The translations under genes were made by a program, and so were the position numbers. A DNA stretch of 64,000 nucleotides from Lagopus muta (taxonomy: Eukaryota; Chordata; Aves; Galliformes; Phasianidae), in contig NC_064437.1 in assembly GCF_023343835.1 (NCBI RefSeq), forward strand, positions 10,877,001 through 10,941,000, in the 5' to 3' direction. Below the pieces are notes generated by a model that was given only the letters and a program-made list of their open reading frames with translations, did not search any database and was not told where the DNA came from. Below, piece after piece: positions 41,201 through 51,627 of the stretch (the stretch's first letter is position 1; the number at the start of each line of letters is the position of its first letter).

Positions 41201-44200
41201 ATTGATTTAGACATGTTCCAGTAAAAATCAAGAGTTTTGCTGCTGTTTGTTCTTTGTGCATAGTGTTGTTTGAGTACCTTTTATGTTTTATTCAGGGCTC
41301 CAATAATTACCAAAGGATTTCATTTTAAAATGTTTAGCAATTCAATGAAGTACAGAACTCACACGGATACTTATTTTCTTTCAAAAACATTTTTTCTGTG
41401 AAAGCCACCTTGCCTTCCTGTGGCTCAGGGTATTACAATTCTTATTTTGCAAGCAGAAAAATGAGCCTATGTGCAAGCTTCAAATAATTGGTTTTCTTTA
41501 GGTCACAATATAGGATTTCATTACAAAGCTCAGATTTTAAAAAGTGCTGGAGCACAGCTGGTGTTCTTTGAATGGGGAAGTTGACGTTTCAAGTTCTAGG
41601 AACCTTCAGAACATACTGAGATTGATTGTACTTTTTTCATGGTAAACTGAATTACTCAAAGGAATGCTACTGATGAGAAAGTAAGCCAGTCATCTCTCCA
41701 AGTGTGATGTGACCTACACAGTAAGGATCAAACAACCTGATTACAACGTACTGGGTTTTGTGCCTATAGATACCAACAGATGTTAGATGACTTATCTTCC
41801 TTAGCATATTTAATGAAATGCATGGTGTTTTGCTTTTTTTTTTTTTTTTTAACTGAGAAGAGACAGAAATGCCCACCCCCATGCTCCCTAAGAAAAAGCC
41901 AATACAAAAGAATTCACAGAGATAATACCTTCCTTATGAAGGAGGAAATTCCTAAGATGCTCTTTCTGTATTGACAATAAATTGCCCAACAACAGCTTAA
42001 CATTTCACTTAAGACCTCTTCTTCCACAAGCCTCAGTTTTGGCACAAATGAAGATGAAATCCAATAGGAAAATGCAAGCAAGTTTAAATAAGCAATAACA
42101 CTTTGTGCTTCAATCAACACTCAACAGGATGGCAAAACTCCTCCTCAAAATTCGATATATGTCTGTCCAGACAGGCGGACAACCATGCTTCATCACAGGA
42201 GGAACTTTCTGAGTGCTCCTCAGAGTCAGAGCCACAAAATCAATTTTAAAAAGCAATCTGAAAATTCCACGCATTGACAATAAAAACAGGTTCATCCATG
42301 ATAGAAACAACTTGTTGGGCTGAGCTAAGCATAAATCTATTAAGATGTTACACATTCAAAACAGAGCTTGTACCCGTTTAAGTACTCAGATTTTGAGAGC
42401 TTAACCTGTTGGCAGCAGATGTTTTATAACAGTTGCTTCTCTCTAATATACTCTGGCTTCCCACAAGTTTCTATTTTCTTTCATTCACATAGCTCTAAGT
42501 CTGTATAATCAGTCTTTGTCTCTTTAATGTTCTTTCCATATTTTTTGGACTATTTCTGACACCTACCACTGTAAATAATAACTCCAACAATAATAATAAT
42601 CTGAATTTTGGGCTGATCTATTTCTAGATTTACCCTGAGATGCTGGTAGAAAACTCTCTAAGAAAGCAAATTTCACTAGCCAGTGACAGACCAGCTTAAT
42701 TAAGTAGTATAGATACCACATAGGTCGTCATAAAATATAATGAAAAGACTGATGCTGGTTTGACAATGCTGGGTGTTAGATACACAATTCAGTATCTCTG
42801 TAATCTACTTATTAACTATTTTGCCATACTTTGTAATAGATTTTGGGAAAAATACTTAGTTTCTATGAATGTCAGCAGCCAAGATTCTAATGGGGTTTGA
42901 ATTTCTCCCTCCAGAGCCTTTCCTTGTCTGTGATTTTTTTTTTTTTTTTAAACCGTGTTTTTTTAAAGCAGGTACTGGTGAGATATCTGAAAAGGTGCTC
43001 AACCATTTCAGACTTGGAAGAATGAATGCACCAAAGTTCACCAATCTGCAACCAGTAACATGATGCTTTTTGCCCAGTGGTTGGTTTCTTCATTTTAAGA
43101 TATATTACACTACAGATACAAAGTGACTGAAAATAGCAATTTTTACTCAGTGGGCATGCACTGAAGGAGAGGCATCTCATGTGGCATTATTTGGTTGCTC
43201 CAGTAACAGGAGGTTCCTGTTTCCCTTTTTTCATAGTCATGTAGCTGGCCTCCATTTCAAGAAATAAGAAAAATTTAAAAGCAAGAGTGATAAAAAGTAC
43301 TCAGTTTTTCTTCCAATAAAGCTCAGCAAACAATGATCTAAATGAACAAATTTTGTTAAATATTTTAAGGAAAAGAAAACTAACGAACCAGAAAAAAGCC
43401 CAAACTGATGAACAGTGTCACCTGGCCATGAGAACACCAGCTGGAGAGAGCTGAAAGAATACTTGGGAGATGCAGTGTCAGACTACCAAGAGACAGGATA
43501 AATGAGAAGAATTCAACGTTTAAATAAATTAATTATTTGTCATTTTCTCCCTAATTTATAACTAAGCCAGTGCACTCTGTGCTAGTGCTAAAGCAAGGAA
43601 AGCTTTCTTTTCTATATCACAGATGTGCTTTCAAAAATACTTCACCTTTGCATGAGAATTTTGCATAACTACTTGAAAATGCACAGGTTACACAAATTGC
43701 TGTCTGATAAGTCAGAGGTTCCTGAAAATGTTGTTCTTATAAATCATACATAGTTAATTGCACTGCCTCTGAAAAGAGGTGAAAATAAATGGTCACTACA
43801 CTGTCATTTTTTTTTTCAATTACCTTAAACATGTAATAGATATTATAAGTATTGCTTTTTTGCTTTGAAATTTCATTTTCCGAGACCTAGTTAATTTTAC
43901 TATAGTTTGTTCCTGACAAGGAACTGGAAATTGACAGAATGGTTTAGTCAAAATTAAGATGAATCGTACTTTAAATTTGCAATGGACAGAACCGAGAAAA
44001 ATAGATTCCTAATGAATTAAGAAGGCTTGAGATTACAGACTGATGATCAGCCAAATAGTGAGTAGTGTCTGATTGCCACCTTCTCTTTTTCTTAATAGTT
44101 TGATGCAGACAGAGATGAAGAAGAAGTGTTCTCTGATATAAGTTCAGCAGTTGACAATAAGCTATTTGCTAACAAAGAGGCTGCAGCAGGTGAGTTAATG

Positions 44201-47200
44201 CAAGATTAAAGAACCACATTTTTTCTATTGCATCTGACAGTGGTGGGACACTTTTCATATTCCTCAAGTACGACTGTATGTACTGTAGCAAAATCTTTGC
44301 TCAATTCAAATATCTCCACAACCAAGGGCAAATCTCTTTAGACTTGGTAACTTCATGGAACCCAGCTATCACCCTGCTTTTCTACAAGCTCACTTCAGTG
44401 GATTATCTATAGAATCTGATACAACTATATCATTAATTAAAAAATTGTATATGTTGATTGATTCTAATTGCCAGATACATCTGTTTGAATTACAAATGAT
44501 ATCTCAGTGTCACCTGAAAGCCTTAGAGATTAACAATTGTACATCCTCCCTAAAAATTGGTACTAATTTGGAAACTGTGTGCAAGCACAAGACAGCAGAG
44601 TTTTTTCTTTTTTTTTTTTTTTTAAAGGTTTATTGCTACTATTACTTTTATTGTTTGTGCTTACTGAGGCTTGAACATCTTCAGAGAAAAAGCCTGTGGG
44701 GTACAAAGAACTGGAAAAAAAAGACAAGAAGAAACAGCAGCTGAAAATCAAAGCATTAAAAATCTGTGACATCTGTCAGAAATATTTTGTTTGAGGTTTA
44801 CAGGAAAGTGCTCCTTGGTAACTTCACAACTTTTTTCTACAGACAGAATGCCTGGTCTCCTTCCAAGTAGATTTTGAGGGTTATACAGGTAGAAGTTCAA
44901 AACGTTGTCTTGCAAAAGAGCACATGCAAAAAAGAAATTCTAGGCAAAATGCTTTTCTGTAAAATATATTTGCTTTATTACTAAAATAAATATTATATGA
45001 TTTTCTCTACTACATCCATCTGTCTGATCTCTCCTCTGTTTAAGGGAAAATTCATCTACCCTAAATTGACAGACAAGATGGCTTCAGTCATTTGTATTCA
45101 TGAACAATCATCGGAAATCTACCAAAGTTCTCTTTTTGACAAAGGGGAGATTACTTCTTATCTACTAACAGGACATGTGTGAAGAGTAGTTGCTTCAGAC
45201 AGAAAGATTAGCTCATATTTTGATGATGTGAAAATGGGTTCCAAGCTAGTCAACCTATGAAGCCCACCCAGAAGGGTGGTTTTGATAACGTTCAAAAAGA
45301 GGTAAAGAGTAATCATCAGTGAAGGGTGAAAAAGATTGAGAAAAGCGCATTACCTTACAGGTTTGTAGTGGTAATCTGCAAGGTAAGATGTACAGGAAAC
45401 TAAAGGCCACAAGTTCTCTCTATTAAGCAGCACACATACCTCTTTTGTACAAGCCTTTTTCCTAGCGAGAAGAGGTTGACTGCAAAGCGAAAATGACATT
45501 CCCACTGTGTAGAATTGTTAATTAACTGGGGATTTCCTAATAAAATATGCTAAACATTCAACAACAATAAGAGGAAAGACATGACATAAGGATGTTATCA
45601 CTGACAAACAGAATGGCAAAAGCTAAACTATTTCAACCAAACTGTGATGTCAGTTCCTTGAAAGTCTGATCTGCTTAAGTCCTCACCAAGCAGGAGACAG
45701 AAACCATGCCACAATCATTTAATTGGTTCTCAAGCTAAGCACCAATAACGGTTAAAAGATTCAAAGCAGGATTTCTAGTATGAGACCAGGTATTTAATTT
45801 CTAAAGGACAATTTCAGAATTCTCTTAATTACTTTTTGTGTTTTAATCCTTTTGATTCCCTATAGCTAATGGAGACATAATATTTTAATGTATCTGCATC
45901 AATGTAATTCATATTCTGGTAAGAACTAGTTGTAATCATGTAAGAATATACACTGAAAGAAAACAACTGTTTTTATGGATTAGAATACATTTTTTCTCAT
46001 TGTTGCCTCCTATGACATATTAAGACTGTTGCTAATAGCAACAACCTGACACGAAATTCAACACTATAAGGTTGCATTAAAATTGGTATTAGAAGCATCT
46101 TACTGAGCCAAATTACATTGTAATCATTCTAATGCTAATCAGTCCTTCAGTATAATCGTTCGTATTCTATCACACCAAGAATGTATCTTCCAATCATGTC
46201 TTTGATCAAGTGCTTACATATCACATATATTAACTAAGTTATTAGTGCTTCAGAGCATGTTCCATAACATAAGACACTTCACAGGATAATCTTAACTTAT
46301 GACAGCATTAGACAGTGCAAATACTGTAGTTATTAGTACACGAGTATGGGAATATTAGAGCCAGTGAACCATATTGAATACTATTGCTACTAGGACCTCA
46401 CATAAGTAACAGAATCAAGCAAGGATTGGAAATACACTAACTGATTTGCCAAAACACAAACGGTCCAAGGGGCATAATTACTTCACATGATGGCACATAG
46501 CTAGCTTGTAATGAGAAGTTAAATCAACTGCTGTTAAATATAGACTGTTCAGTACAATTGAGCTTTGTAAAAATTAATTTAGTGAACTGTGAAAAAACAA
46601 TGCCTGATGTTTGCATTTGTGAAAACTTAAGGGTGAATATGCTTTCAGAGAAAGTGACACACTTAGCTTCAGAGCTACTTATGACCACTACGGCTCTGGA
46701 TTCTGGGGTACATTTTCTTTTGGTAGGAGCTGCACAGCAGCCCATAACAACCATATCCTCTTAGCTTAACATTATCAATCCTGTACAATTCGATTTGGGT
46801 ATAATAAGCAATAGGGAAGCACAGCAACAAATTCAGAAGTACAATCTTACGGTGAATGAAGCAACTGAGCAGCATCCTGCACCCCTCCTGGGGGCAGGGG
46901 ATGTATCCTCCCTGCCTTTCAGACCTGGCTGGGCTGTGCCTGTCAGCACACCCTTGTACAACTGCAGACACTCACTAATTCAACTGTTCTTCCACTGCTG
47001 TGTTTCTATATCCTCTCGGGTCTCTAGCAAGAGAAATCTTTATGAATGATACCTTCAGTGTCAAATGCAAAACCTAGCAAAAAAGGGAGCGCATTTCAGC
47101 TAACATGTTGTTTCTTTTTCAGTGGCCCCCTTCTCCCTGGAGAGTTGATTATTCAGTTAACAGGGATTTAATAAAAACTTCCAACTGATTTATTTTTTAA

Positions 47201-50200
47201 TTGTGCTGTACTGTACATAATAAAATCCTCTGTTTTTTCCCCTAAGGAAAACACAGAGCACATAATTACCAGGTTGGCCTTACATGCACTTTATTCATGC
47301 ACTGAAATTGAGGAAGCATATTTCAAGTCACAAACCTGTCTTTCCAGATCAGATGCTTGCAAGTTATTGCTCTCTGGCAGTGGAGCTTTCATGCATTTTA
47401 TTCATTTTTAACTGTTGAGTTTCCTCTTTCAAAAAACCGATAGTTGCTCATCATTTGTGATCAGCTCATACAAGCACACAAAAGCTCTAAATTAATCAAG
47501 TCTTGCACAAGTCTTATGAGGAGCGATTGAGGGAGCTGGGATCATTCAGTCTGGAGAAGAGGAGGCTCAGGGGAGACCTCATTGCACCAAGAGGGATTTG
47601 GCCTCTTCTCCCAGGCAACGAGGAGGACAAGGGGTAATGGCCGCAAGTTGTATCAGAGGAGGTTTAGGTTGGACGTAAGGAAGAACTATTTCTCTCAGAG
47701 AGTGGTCAGGCACTGGAATGGCTGCCCAGGGAGGTGGTGGAGTCGCTGTCCCTGGCAGTGTTCAAGAGGCGTCTGGACGACGTGCTGCGTGATGTGGTTT
47801 AGTGCTTGTGGTGGCAATGGTGATGAGGAGATGGTTGGACTAGATGATCTTATAGGTCATTTCCAACCTTGTGATTTTATTATTCTAATCGCAGCTGAAG
47901 TAATTATATGCAATGCAACATCCATCCAAAAGAAATTAGGACACCTTGGACTACAATAATTTCCTCTTAGTGCTAAACAAGTGTTGAGTTGTTTTTTTTT
48001 GATAGCCTAGTTTTCAGTCTATGAAACTATCAAAGGAAAAACAACTTACACAGAAAGCACAATGAAACTTACTTCTGATCATCTGTTTTGTTGTAGGACT
48101 GCAAGATCTGCAGCATGCAGACTCATTTAAAACAACAGGGTGTGTTCACTTACACAAGCTTTAACAAAACTTTTTCTTTTTCTTAGCCAGCATTTTCTGT
48201 TTCTCCTTTGTTAACCACTACATAAGATTTTGCTGAGCTGAGTTTTGAGTTATCTACTTTTCCTAACATCCTCCTCTCAGCCTTAGTCTTGATAGTAGCT
48301 TTGTCTTTAGATTGGAGTCTTCCAATTTGTTGCTAAGAGGCTATCTAAGAGGCTATCTGGTACATTTATGCTGCCACTTGTAGCACTGGTTGGTTAGCAA
48401 GCCTGCTTTCCTCCCATAGAAGCCTTGTTCTAAAATAAAGCTTGTTAACAAAATATAGTCCATCCAATAAAAAAACTGAGCTGGAAGGCAGCAAGTAATT
48501 CATGCTTACACATCCGGGAGTATCACAGGCATGTCCCCCCTCTGCTTTATCTTGCCCTGGGAATAGCCATTTGCTTCAATGCATTTCTGCTAGGTTTGCA
48601 TTTTGGCAGGTTGAGTAGAATGGGACATCTATAATCTGGTCAGTGACAAATGGTTATGGTTTTCATTAGATTTCATTAAACCAGAAAAGAAGAGACATAT
48701 TTTCAAGTTTCCTGACCTTCCTTGAATATTCTCTGGAAGAGTTATGCTTCCCCAAGGAAATTGGTGTCCTAGTTCAAGAAAAAGCCCCTTAAGATGCTTG
48801 ACAACATTAAAATTGTATAACCATTATGGCTTTTGTCACTTAAGATACATTATGTATGAGTACTCATTTTCAGCCTGATCATTTAAGTCTCCAGCATCAT
48901 ATTTCATATTAACTTTCCTAGCTGAGGACACATACTGCTTGTGGTAGCTACATGACAGTTAATCAAATACTTGCACATAAGTGCTTTTAAGAGTGATTGA
49001 TGAGTCCAGGTAAGCCAGTACTAGCACCAGTTCTGTCTTACTTAAATCATATTACCAACAATGACAATATTAAGAGCAAGGTGCCAGCTGTGTAAAATAA
49101 ATAAAAAAATTAAGCTTCTCTTGGTAGCTGTAATTCTATTTGCTTGCATATATCTTTCACAGACAAGTATTTTCAAAAAACCATAAAAGTTTATATTCCA
49201 GAGAGCACGCTGCCTACATACACCCAGCAATCAATGATTAAATATTACCCCTTTCTATTTTGTTTTGGGTTTTCTGTAACAATTTTTTGAAGTATATATG
49301 AACATTAGGGGGGGAAAAAAAAATAACAAAGCACCAGCAGATGGTAGGTCCAAGACTTTCCTTTGTGTCTCGTACTTAGTCTGAATAGTTGCATCAAAGA
49401 TGAATTTGGCAGCAGGTCTAATATGGAATGCAAATCAGGATACTCTGGAATCATCATCTCTGTCAAGGAGTTACAGCTTTAGTCAGAATGACATCCAGTT
49501 TTTCTTTGCTGTTTTCTGTCCTAGGGATGTTCAGCTCACCATCTAATCATAGAATTATTTGTGTTGGAAGGGACCTTTAAAGGCCATCTAGTCCAACTCC
49601 CCAGCAGTGAGAAGACACAGCCATGGCTTAATCAGGTGCTCAGACCTTGGGAGTCTCCAGGGACAGGACATCCACTGCATTTCTGGGCAACCTGTTCCAG
49701 TGCATCAGTACCCTTATCGTAAAAAAAGCCATTATTGTACCCAATCTAAATCTTCTCTGTTTTAAAGAAGTCTTTTCCCCTTACCCTATCACAATAAAGT
49801 CTTCTTTCTTACAGACCTCTTTTAGATACTGAAAGGCTGCTATCAGGTCTCCATGGACCCTTCTTCAGGCAATCTACATACACAGCACTAAGCACATCTT
49901 GTGCACTCCTTGGTGTTCCCTGTTTCTTCCTTTAGGAAGACAAGTGACTGGGCTCATTTGTGGCTGCAATGTTTTGAACCATGTATGCCCTTACAGTATT
50001 TTCTTCCATAGTTTCAATAATGCTGTGAAATATTCTCCTGCAGTCACATGCCTATTTTTTAGTGTGACTACTTGTAGGACTTGGTTGAAGGCTGCACATC
50101 TAGAAAGCACGGGAGACTGTTTTCTTTCTCACTGCCCAAGAGTGAGATAACCTAAATGAGGTGGTGTTGCCATAAAATGATAGTGATATCCATGCTGTAT

Positions 50201-50964
50201 CTTTGCTATACTTAGACAGAAGAATGATGGTTAATCCTCCCGTCCTTGCTAAGCAGTCACCACCCACCCACATGACTCCTCAAAATCCCTAGCCTGATTT
50301 TCTGTTATCCTGCACCTTCAGCTTAAACTAATTTTATAAAGCTCAGCCAGCCCAAGACTTCTCAGCAACTGAACTTTGTCATCCCCAGCAGAAAAGGCTC
50401 ACAACTTGCTAAACCTGACTCAGGAATAAGGGACAGAGTCACACTGTCATCTAGGAAAGGGATGGGAGAAGAACAAGGACTGTTGCTACTGGAAGGATGC
50501 TGCTTTGGCTCCCATCAGCATCTCTCCATTATCCACATCTGCTAACCACTAAGTAGTATTTCCATTCTCTTTCCAAACTATGACTCATGCACTCCTGTAA
50601 GCTAAGATTCTTGTGGATTTACAATTGCAAGTCACAGCACACAAAACACCTTGTCCAAAAAATTTACGATTTTCACTATTTAGTGTAACCATTACTGAAG
50701 ATTTGTGGAAGCTTTTTTGTAGGCTTGTTAATGGAATGCATTTCATTCAGGTATTTTAGCACATTTGAATGACTCTTTGGATCAAAGTTCTTGCATACAT
50801 AGAGACAATTGGAAATACTGTAGAGTCCTATCACAGGAATTGAAGATTTTCAACATTTCTGAAGTCTAATTTTCTTTCCTATTTTAGGGACGAATGAACT
50901 TGATTGCAGTCTGATTATGGATTCTGGAGATACTGCTTATACAGAATTTGACTTTGAAGACCAG
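2164..50964 (+). CDS. AK5: Adenylate kinase 5, 5' part (exons 1-8 of a longer gene)
   Basis: The eight exons join at 2164-2223, 3769-3955, 4964-5131, 10713-10882, 11010-11123, 22643-22834, 44099-44189 and 50888-50964 to give 353 codons with no stop. Visible in the product are an N-terminal docking-like helix pair (residues 5-48), a P-loop GGPGSGKGT at 139-147, an AMP-side segment ISVGELLR at 161-168, the adenylate kinase signature DGFPR at 218-222, and a short LID with GRPDDN at 262-267. An acidic linker occupies 298-353. The family catalyses ATP + AMP to 2 ADP; in mammals AK5 is cytosolic, brain-enriched and carries two kinase domains in about 560 residues. Only the first domain is here, so the gene is cut by the window edge and not broken. 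Key catalytic residues are intact. The identification rests on near-identity to the mammalian AK5 sequence as I remember it. Confidence is very high. Confidence 0.97.
2224..3768 (+). other. AK5 intron 1 (phase 0)
   Basis: The intron is 1545 bp. Its first 200 bp belong to the CpG island. The rest is AT-rich with no recognisable repeat or exon. Confidence 0.9.
3769..3955 (+). CDS. AK5: AK5 coding exon 2 (docking helix and linker)
   Basis: The exon encodes residues 21-82 and the first base of codon 83, between acceptor cattgcag and donor ggtaat. It begins [20 protein letters not shown], which continues IPQLFE from exon 1 into a typical RIIa-like docking pattern (IPQL-x-SLL-x-GL-x-x-x-KPDDP-x-x-YL). 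After this come a Lys-rich stretch and a Ser/Arg-rich tail ([11 protein letters not shown]). The known AK5 family carries a docking-type domain here, which suggests dimerisation or anchoring; that function is inferred. The acceptor has a poor pyrimidine tract. The exon is 187 nt, so skipping it would shift the frame. Confidence 0.95.
3956..4963 (+). other. AK5 intron 2 (phase 1)
   Basis: The intron is 1008 bp and AT-rich. I see nothing specific in it beyond short homopolymer runs. Confidence 0.9.
4964..5131 (+). CDS. AK5: AK5 coding exon 3 (linker to first kinase strand)
   Basis: The exon completes codon 83 (Val) and encodes residues 84-138 plus the first base of codon 139. Acceptor is ttttacag and donor is ggtatg. 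The product segment includes [12 protein letters not shown], an acidic run around [20 protein letters not shown], and PKIILVI, the first beta strand of the kinase core that leads into the P-loop. Both ends are phase 1 and the length is 168 nt, so the exon could be skipped in frame. The next exon supplies the rest of the P-loop. Confidence 0.96.
6441..6470. repeat. Hairpin-forming inverted repeat
   Basis: The arms tgcatcgctcta and tagagcaatgca pair over 12 positions with one mismatch around a 6-nt loop (ttacag). Confidence 0.9.
7604..7651. repeat. Three overlapping palindromes
   Basis: Perfect 12-bp palindrome gattttaaaatc at 7604-7615 overlaps an inverted repeat with 9-bp arms (aaaatcaca/tgtgatttt, loop gcat) at 7610-7631. 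That in turn overlaps another with 9-bp arms (ttcctgaca/tgtcaggaa, loop aaat) at 7630-7651. Confidence 0.95.
10713..10882 (+). CDS. AK5: AK5 coding exon 4 (P-loop and AMP-binding segment)
   Basis: The exon completes codon 139 (Gly) and encodes residues 140-195. Acceptor is aacaacag and donor is gtacag. It holds most of the Walker A loop (GPGSGKGTQ, with K145 the phosphate-binding lysine), then [10 protein letters not shown] at 161-170, where R168 corresponds to the AMP-binding arginine of AK1 (Arg44 by family knowledge), and ITTGELAPQ at 187-195, the usual turn before the next helix of the AMP-binding region. Reading through the donor gives a stop four codons later, so retention of the short intron 4 would truncate the protein. 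Confidence 0.97.
10883..11009 (+). other. AK5 intron 4 (127 bp)
   Basis: This is a minimal intron between two kinase-core exons, with donor gtacag and acceptor gtgaaag. It contains no repeats. Its first codons read in frame give Val-Gln-Gln-Ser and then a stop at 10895-10897. Confidence 0.95.
11010..11123 (+). CDS. AK5: AK5 coding exon 5 (DGFPR signature)
   Basis: The exon is phase 0 at both ends and encodes residues 196-233 between acceptor gtgaaag and donor gtaaga. It contains [20 protein letters not shown] at 218-222 is the adenylate kinase signature, and R222 matches the AMP-contacting Arg97 of AK1 by family knowledge. The length (114 nt) is a multiple of three, so an exon-skipped form would stay in frame but lose the signature and probably activity. 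Confidence 0.97.
15691..15750 (+). mobile_element. CR1 LINE 3' tail
   Basis: About 60 bp matches the CR1 terminal pattern: gagttggactcaatgatg, gggtcccttcctactcag and attctatgac. Only the tail remains. Confidence 0.75.
19654..19706 (-). mobile_element. Possible MIR-like relic
   Basis: The words attattatcttcattttaca and aaataggcccagag resemble the reverse complement of a MIR tail. It is short and could be chance. Confidence 0.35.
21898..22056 (-). mobile_element. CR1 LINE 3' fragment
   Basis: It begins gaatcacagaattgtagggg and continues ctggaagggacctctagag, tctaatccaaccctcctgcc and aggcatccaggtgtgtct, the reverse complement of the CR1 3' end. Confidence 0.85.
22643..22834 (+). CDS. AK5: AK5 coding exon 6 (LID region)
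   Basis: The exon is phase 0 at both ends (192 nt) and encodes residues 234-297, between acceptor tttcccacag and donor gtaagt. [20 protein letters not shown] is the core beta strand and helix; [11 protein letters not shown] at 257-267 is the short AK1-type LID with the R263 and DD residues typical of vertebrate cytosolic adenylate kinases; ATQRRL at 270-275 carries arginines expected to contact phosphates. The LID lacks the four-cysteine zinc-type insertion of long-form kinases. The segment ends in [10 protein letters not shown]. Confidence 0.97.
28521..28568. repeat. 24-bp tandem duplication
   Basis: The unit tttggtgattcaaagcaatg plus aagc is followed directly by a second copy that differs only at its last two bases. 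Confidence 0.95.
33494..33548 (+). mobile_element. Worn CR1 tail
   Basis: The words aggctaaatgattgtagtcc and tctcttccaaccttaac, followed by attgattaatcta, resemble the CR1 terminus with several substitutions. Confidence 0.5.
35854..35895. repeat. AT-rich imperfect repeat (ttaataataatttta)
   Basis: The word aataataatttta recurs with small changes over about 40 bp of pure A/T sequence. Confidence 0.85.
36490..36511. repeat. 11-bp tandem duplication
   Basis: The unit tgatgtataaa occurs twice head to tail without differences. Confidence 0.9.
37706..37840 (-). mobile_element. CR1 LINE 3' fragment
   Basis: It begins tagaatcacagaatggcttg and ggattggaaggggcctcaaa, then gatcaggttgccccatccag and aaggccttgaacaactcc, which is the reverse complement of the CR1 3' end. 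Confidence 0.88.
41431..41512 (-). mobile_element. Possible MIR-like relic
   Basis: The words attttgcaagcagaaaaatg, agcctatgtgcaagctt and ctttaggtcaca show the spacing of a MIR element in reverse. The support is weak. Confidence 0.3.
44099..44189 (+). CDS. AK5: AK5 coding exon 7 (end of kinase domain 1)
   Basis: The exon encodes residues 298-327 and one base of codon 328, between acceptor cttaatag and donor gtgagt. The product starts [14 protein letters not shown] and continues [14 protein letters not shown], the final helix of kinase domain 1 running into the interdomain linker. The glutamate-rich start is typical of the mammalian orthologue. It is 91 nt, phase 0 in and phase 1 out; with exon 8 it makes a symmetric 168-nt unit. 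Confidence 0.95.
47505..47884 (+). mobile_element. CR1 LINE 3' fragment, best preserved in the window
   Basis: About 380 bp follows CR1 in order: gtcttatgaggagcgattga, tctggagaagaggaggctca, ggttggacgtaaggaagaac, tggctgcccagggaggtggt, gtgttcaagaggcgtctgga, and the tail with ggttggactagatgatctta. It is less diverged than the other copies, so it is probably younger. A 125-codon frame inside it (47582-47959) is not a gene. Confidence 0.93.
48333..48356. repeat. 12-bp tandem duplication
   Basis: The unit ctaagaggctat occurs twice head to tail without differences. Confidence 0.9.
49545..49870 (-). mobile_element. CR1 LINE 3' fragment
   Basis: It begins aatcatagaattatttgtg and ttggaagggacctttaaagg, then catctagtccaactccccag, cagggacaggacatccact, cctgttccagtgcatcagta and tgctatcaggtctccatgg. 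These are CR1 words in reverse orientation. The 5' boundary toward 49900 is unclear. Confidence 0.92.
50888..50964 (+). CDS. AK5: AK5 coding exon 8 (acidic interdomain linker)
   Basis: The exon completes codon 328 (Gly) and encodes residues 329-353, between acceptor cctattttag and donor gtaatt. The product is acidic ([20 protein letters not shown] then DFEDQ) and corresponds to the linker between the two kinase domains. It is the least similar exon to the mammalian sequence I remember, though DLD/D-S-G/T-G spacing and the terminal EDQ agree. The frame and both splice sites fit exactly, so the call is firm. It is the last AK5 exon I can find in the window. Confidence 0.9.
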
Positions 50965-51489
50965 GTAATTTTATATATAAATGATCTCTTTCTAGACAAT
51001 TTTCTAGATTATGTATATTGTGTGCTATACAATTTGTCTGAGCAGAGTGGCTGACGTCTGAACTTTAAGCATAGCTTAGCATAAGTGCTTTTAAGGGCAA
51101 TAAGTGAATTTGTGATCCACAAAGATTGCTTTCTGATTATGAGAAAAGAATGAATATTTATTAAGATCCTATATCTCCCATTACTATACACTGCTGACAC
51201 TCCTTCATGAATTTTGAAGTGTTGCCAAATGATTTTTGGAATGCACTGCAAGTCTATTCTATATTTAAGAACAGGGGATAAAACAATTTGCAAAAAAGAG
51301 GCATGAAATTACAAAATACAGAACAACTGAAACCAAGCACTCTTCCCTTGAAAAAGTCTACATAAAATTGGAAAGAAAAAAAAAAAAAAACCAACCCAAA
51401 GCTTACAGTGTGTTGAAACCAGCTTTTCTACCAATTCCATGCCTTCCACAGCCAAAAACTAAGTTTTCTTTTTAATATGCATGTATGTA

Positions 51490-51528
51490 GATATATATAT
51501 ATATATGTATATGTGTGTGTGTGTGTAT
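51490..51528. repeat. Compound (AT)n/(GT)n microsatellite
   Basis: An AT run is followed by tgtatat and then a GT run of about eight units. It lies 0.5 kb downstream of exon 8. Confidence 0.9.
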
Positions 51529-51627
51529 AAGTTTCTCATATATAGCAAGAAAGAAGGCAGAAAAGGGTATCATATCCCATGGTATATGTAAAAAAATAGA
51601 GGGCTTGCATGTTTTGCAGAAGTTTTG

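Larger units (their letters stand above)
22835..44098 (+). other. AK5 intron 6 (21 kb, largest complete intron here)
   Basis: The intron is AT-rich. It contains a 24-bp tandem duplication at 28521-28568, an 11-bp duplication at 36490-36511, an AT-rich repeat at 35854-35895, a worn CR1 tail at 33494-33548, a CR1 fragment at 37706-37840 and a possible MIR-like relic at 41431-41512. Long T or A tracts occur near 26939, 35299, 36178, 41833 and 42936. A GC-richer 300 bp at 27546-27839 lacks stops in two minus-strand frames but matches nothing I know. Confidence 0.9.
44190..50887 (+). other. AK5 intron 7 (phase 1)
   Basis: The intron is 6.7 kb with the two best-preserved CR1 fragments, at 47505-47884 (+) and 49545-49870 (-), a T-tract near 44607 and a 12-bp tandem duplication at 48333-48356. 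No exon was recognised. Confidence 0.9.

Noticed and set aside
42936..42952. Long T-tract considered as the poly(A) tail of a retrocopy
   Set aside because: No coding sequence, SINE body or target-site duplication was recognisable next to it.
44355..44744. 129-codon open frame just after exon 7
   Set aside because: It runs through a long T-tract and has low-complexity Phe/Tyr-rich content; it is in intron 7 with no homology.
47582..47959. 125-codon open frame
   Set aside because: It lies mostly within a CR1 3' fragment and is not a CR1 protein frame or a host gene.
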